From Candidatus Thiodiazotropha taylori (GTDB taxonomy: Bacteria > Pseudomonadota > Gammaproteobacteria > Chromatiales > Chromatiaceae), in assembly GCA_019100305.1 (NCBI GenBank), contig JAHRHW010000151.1, positions 1 through 9,551 on the forward strand: a stretch of 9,551 nucleotides of DNA. The letters are read 5' to 3'. Made by a program: the position numbers and the translations under genes. The notes under the pieces are model-generated. The model did not search any database and was not told the origin of the DNA. It saw only the letters and a program-made list of their open reading frames with translations. Positions 6,651-9,551 of this stretch are shown in pieces (within the stretch, counting starts at the first letter, position 1; each line of letters opens with the position of its first letter).

Positions 6651-7397
6651 ATGTTGACAACTCGACAACTTTTCACAGCGCTGTTGTTAAGCCTGATGGC
6701 CACCGGCTTAACAGCCCAGCAGACGGACCAGGGTTACACCAAAGAGCGACAGAGAATGGTGCAAACCATTCAGCGGGAGGTGCGTCAAACCAGTGACTAC
6801 CTTGAAAAGAAACAGCTTGATGGGCGAGTCATCGAAGCCTTGAAAACGGTTCCCCGGCATCTATTTGTACCAGAAGCGCAGCGCCAATCGGCGTATCAGA
6901 ACAGACCCTTGCCGATCGGCTACGGACAGACCATTTCACAACCCTACATCGTTGCCATCATGACCGATCTGATCGCTCCTCAAGCGCAACACAAGGCATT
7001 GGAAATCGGTACCGGCTCCGGCTATCAGGCCGCGGTGATGTCACGTCTTGTGAAGCAGGTATTCTCCATGGAGATCGTTGAACCATTAGGTCAGCTGGCA
7101 ACCGAACGCCTGCAGGAGCTTGGCTACCGGAATATCGAGGTAGCCATCGAGGATGGCTATCACGGATGGGCTGCAGAGGCGCCTTTCGACATCATCATCG
7201 TTACAGCCGCTGCCAGCCACATCCCTCCGCCACTGATCGAGCAGCTTAAGCCCGGTGGTAAAATGATCATACCGGTGGGCAGCCGTTTCATGACCCAACA
7301 ACTGTTGTTGGTGAATAAGGACCAGCAGAGTGAAGTGACCGTACGGCAGGTTCTGCCGGTTCGCTTCGTACCGCTGATCAACAAGTCCGAGTTGTGA
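6651..7397 (+). CDS. pcm: Protein-L-isoaspartate O-methyltransferase with signal peptide
   Basis: Pcm methylates the alpha-carboxyl of isoaspartyl residues formed by ageing of Asn and Asp, using S-adenosylmethionine, and so starts their repair. The 248-residue product is about 40 longer than cytosolic E. coli Pcm (208); the extra is an N-terminal Sec-type signal (LFTALLLSLMATGL, probable cleavage after LTA at residues 20-22). Family motifs are intact: PLPIGYGQTISQPY around 86-99, SAM-binding LEIGTGSGYQ at 117-126, the acidic strand end MEIVEP, APFDIIIVTAA, and RFVPL near the C-terminus. The start at ATG 6651 has GGGG seven bases upstream. An in-frame ATG at 6756 (Met36) aligns with the start of cytosolic Pcm and could give a second, unexported form. 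The stop overlaps the next gene's GTG start (GTGA, 7394-7397), so the two are likely translated together. Family assignment is firm; export is inferred from the signal sequence. Confidence 0.95.
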   Translation: MLTTRQLFTALLLSLMATGLTAQQTDQGYTKERQRMVQTIQREVRQTSDYLEKKQLDGRVIEALKTVPRHLFVPEAQRQSAYQNRPLPIGYGQTISQPYIVAIMTDLIAPQAQHKALEIGTGSGYQAAVMSRLVKQVFSMEIVEPLGQLATERLQELGYRNIEVAIEDGYHGWAAEAPFDIIIVTAAASHIPPPLIEQLKPGGKMIIPVGSRFMTQQLLLVNKDQQSEVTVRQVLPVRFVPLINKSEL

Positions 7398-9551
7398 CCG
7401 ACAACAGCTCACCGCCCTATCTCTCACTGATGCTGCTCTCCGCATCGGCACTGGGATATGAGCTGTTGCTGATGCGCCTCTTCTCGATCATACAATGGCA
7501 CCATTTCGCCTACCTGGTGATCGCTCTGGCACTGCTGGGTTACGGTATCAGCGGCAGTCTGCTCAGCCTCAGGCCAGCCATCGTATTGCGCCACTTCAAT
7601 CAACTCTATGCCCTAGCAGTTCTGTTGTTTGCCTTCAGCAGCATCAGCGGATTCATGTTCGCACAATCGATCAGCTTCAATATCGAAGAGCTGTTTTGGA
7701 ATCCCGCCCAGATACTCAGACTGATTCTGATCTTTCTGCTGCTGGCTCTGCCTTTTGCCTTTGCCGCCTCAGCCATCTGCATGACATTCATGCACTATCC
7801 GCGCAGCACCGTTTCAAAACTCTATGCGGCTGATCTGATCGGCGCCGGTCTGGGTGCAATCCTCACCTTGATCGCGATCTATTATGTGATGCCGCAGAAC
7901 TTACTGATCGTCCTGAGTCTGACCGGTGTGCTTGCCTCACTGATTGCAATTTGGGAAACGGAGATCAAGCCGAAAGCGGTTCTGCAACTGCTGACTGTTG
8001 CTTTCACAGCACTGTTTTTCGCCATCATCCCAGAGATCAAACTCAACTACTCGCCCTACAAAGCGCTGGCCCAGACCCTGAATGTCAAAGGTGCCAGCAT
8101 CATCGATCAACGCACCAGCCCGCTGGGCCATCTGACCCTGGTGACCAATCCCCAGATACCTTTCCGGCATGCACCTGGACTGAGTCTGCTCAACACGGCT
8201 GAACCTCTTGAGCAGATCGGTCTGTTCATCGATGGGGATAATCTGAGCGCCATCACCCGCTATCCGCAACGTCTTGAGGAGCTGAGCTATCTCGATCAGA
8301 CCACCTCGGCACTGGCCTACCATCTTAAAAAACCTGACAAGCTGCTGGTGATCGGCAGCGGCACCGGCTCAGACCTGTTGCAGGCTCACTACCACCGGGT
8401 TGAATCGATCGAGGCCCTGGAGCTCAATCCGCAGATCGTAGAGTTGCTCAACCTCGATTACAGATCCTTCGCCGGACCGGTCTACGACAACCCGTTCACT
8501 CAACTGCATATCAAAGAGGCCAGGGACCATCTGCTTCAGAGCCAACAGCGATACGACCTGATCAAGCTCTCATTGACCGAGGGTGCCAGCGCCTCTTCAT
8601 CAGGTCTCTATGCACTCAATGAGAGTTACCTCTATACCCTGGAGGCGATGCAACTCTATCTTTCCAAGTTGCGTCCCGACGGTATCCTGTCGATAACCCG
8701 ATGGATCAAGCTGCCTCCCAGGGACAGCCTGAAGCTGTTTGCAACCGCTCACCAGGCTCTCCAGTCGATGCAACTTGATCAGATCGAAAAACGTCTGCTG
8801 ATGATTCGTAACTGGCAGACCAGTACGTTGCTGATCAAGAACGGTCTGTTCACAAACCGGGAGCTGGAGAAAACGCAACAGTTCTGCCGTACTCGTCTGT
8901 TTGACCAGGCTTACCACCATCAACTGAAAGCGGAGCAGAGCAATCGCTACAACCTGCTGAGCGAAGGCAGCTTCTATCAGGCGACCCGACAAATTGCCTC
9001 TGGGGATTTGGAGAATCTGATTGCAAACTATAAATTTGAACTGCAGCCCGCAACAGACGATCGCCCCTACTTCAATCACTTCTTTAAATGGCAGAGTTTT
9101 ATCGAAGCCCTGAAGCTGCGCGGCAGTGGAGGCATGCCGCTGATCGAGTGGGGATATGTGGTGTTACTGCTCAGCCTGGGGATCACCGGTCTGCTCAGCG
9201 GATTGCTGATCCTGCTGCCGCTGCTGCTAATGCCTAAAAGTCCATCGCTAGCAGGCAGCAGCAACCAGAGTGGATCCGTGATCGGCTACTTCGGTGCCAT
9301 CGGACTGGCATTTCTGCTGATTGAGATCGGTACCATTCAAAAATTTCAGCTGTTTCTGCACCACCCGATCTACGCCATCGCCGCATCTCTGACAGCTTTT
9401 TTGTGTTTCTCGGGCTTGGGCAGTTATCTAAGTGAACGACTCTCTGAAAAGCAGAGCTACAGACAGAGCGCCGGCAAGGCGATCATTGTCCTGTGTCTGA
9501 TCGGTCTGGCCTATCTACTCATACTCCCTGCGCTGTTTGATGCCCTCATCC
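7394..9551 (+). CDS. Polytopic membrane protein with spermidine-synthase-like SAM-binding domain, 3' truncated
   Basis: The frame opens at GTG 7394, inside the last codons of pcm, and stays open for 719 codons to the window edge. About seven hydrophobic segments occupy residues 9-211, for example LSLMLLSASALGYELLLMRL and LYAADLIGAGLGAILTLIAI. A soluble domain of roughly residues 215-580 has FIDGDN (from 278), the SAM-type glycine loop GSGTG (321-325), the acidic strand end ALELNP, and YDLIKLSL (387-394). TDDRPYF (554-560) and further membrane segments follow, including GAIGLAFLLIEIGTIQKF and HHPIYAIAASLTAFLCFSGLGS. This layout matches the membrane 'spermidine synthase-like' proteins of many bacteria. 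The aspartate expected in the YDvIivD motif of true spermidine synthases is Ser393, and the GGGDG loop is replaced, so polyamine synthesis is doubtful. The substrate is unknown. Overlap with pcm suggests a joint function. A few dozen residues or more are probably missing at the C-terminus. Confidence 0.87.
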   Translation, partial: MTDNSSPPYLSLMLLSASALGYELLLMRLFSIIQWHHFAYLVIALALLGYGISGSLLSLRPAIVLRHFNQLYALAVLLFAFSSISGFMFAQSISFNIEELFWNPAQILRLILIFLLLALPFAFAASAICMTFMHYPRSTVSKLYAADLIGAGLGAILTLIAIYYVMPQNLLIVLSLTGVLASLIAIWETEIKPKAVLQLLTVAFTALFFAIIPEIKLNYSPYKALAQTLNVKGASIIDQRTSPLGHLTLVTNPQIPFRHAPGLSLLNTAEPLEQIGLFIDGDNLSAITRYPQRLEELSYLDQTTSALAYHLKKPDKLLVIGSGTGSDLLQAHYHRVESIEALELNPQIVELLNLDYRSFAGPVYDNPFTQLHIKEARDHLLQSQQRYDLIKLSLTEGASASSSGLYALNESYLYTLEAMQLYLSKLRPDGILSITRWIKLPPRDSLKLFATAHQALQSMQLDQIEKRLLMIRNWQTSTLLIKNGLFTNRELEKTQQFCRTRLFDQAYHHQLKAEQSNRYNLLSEGSFYQATRQIASGDLENLIANYKFELQPATDDRPYFNHFFKWQSFIEALKLRGSGGMPLIEWGYVVLLLSLGITGLLSGLLILLPLLLMPKSPSLAGSSNQSGSVIGYFGAIGLAFLLIEIGTIQKFQLFLHHPIYAIAASLTAFLCFSGLGSYLSERLSEKQSYRQSAGKAIIVLCLIGLAYLLILPALFDALI

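Noticed and set aside
7495..7833. Plus-strand open frame of 112 codons in another frame of the last gene
   Set aside because: It overlaps the membrane segments of the SpeE-like protein, and its translation has no coherent features.

Overview
The window looks like a chromosomal segment of a Gram-negative, didermic, moderately GC-rich bacterium, most likely a marine or sulfur-cycle gammaproteobacterium. The reasons are the many exported proteins with lipoproteins and a Tat substrate, the style of the Pcm protein, and my recollection of the first three-gene set in gammaproteobacterial genomes. The species cannot be fixed from the sequence. All genes found are on the + strand. I see no tRNA, rRNA, CRISPR array, insertion sequence or phage gene.

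Left block (1 to 4650): three closely spaced genes form a probable operon for an exported, haem-containing system of unknown function. They are (a) the C-terminal part of a c-type cytochrome-like protein with one CxxCH site, resembling the DUF1588/DUF1585 region of planctomycete-type cytochromes; (b) an 825-residue lipoprotein with two tandem CxxCH modules, a LamG (concanavalin-like) domain and a long uncharacterised C-terminal region; and (c) a Tat-exported DUF1501-like protein. Gaps between the genes are 6 and 23 bases. The set resembles planctomycete gene pairs in which haem/LamG proteins sit beside DUF1501 or DUF1552 proteins.

Middle (4651 to 6650): a 171-base gap with a long imperfect inverted repeat precedes a compact lipoprotein of the M1 (gluzincin) peptidase family with an intact HEXXH-18-E zinc site. 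A more AT-rich gap of 464 bases follows, containing a strong imperfect hairpin just before the next gene. The two gaps share a split sequence motif (TGGCGTCCATT, CGG, TTCATTCCG).

Right block (6651 to the end): an exported protein-L-isoaspartate O-methyltransferase (pcm) overlaps by four bases (GTGA) with a large polytopic membrane protein carrying a spermidine-synthase-like SAM-binding fold, which runs off the window. The overlap implies translational coupling. It raises the question of how an exported SAM-dependent repair enzyme gets its SAM, and whether the membrane partner is involved.

Taken together, this is an envelope-oriented region: nearly every product is predicted to be exported, lipid-anchored or membrane-embedded. 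The best candidates for undescribed biology are the haem/LamG/DUF1501 cluster and the pcm plus membrane SpeE-like pair.
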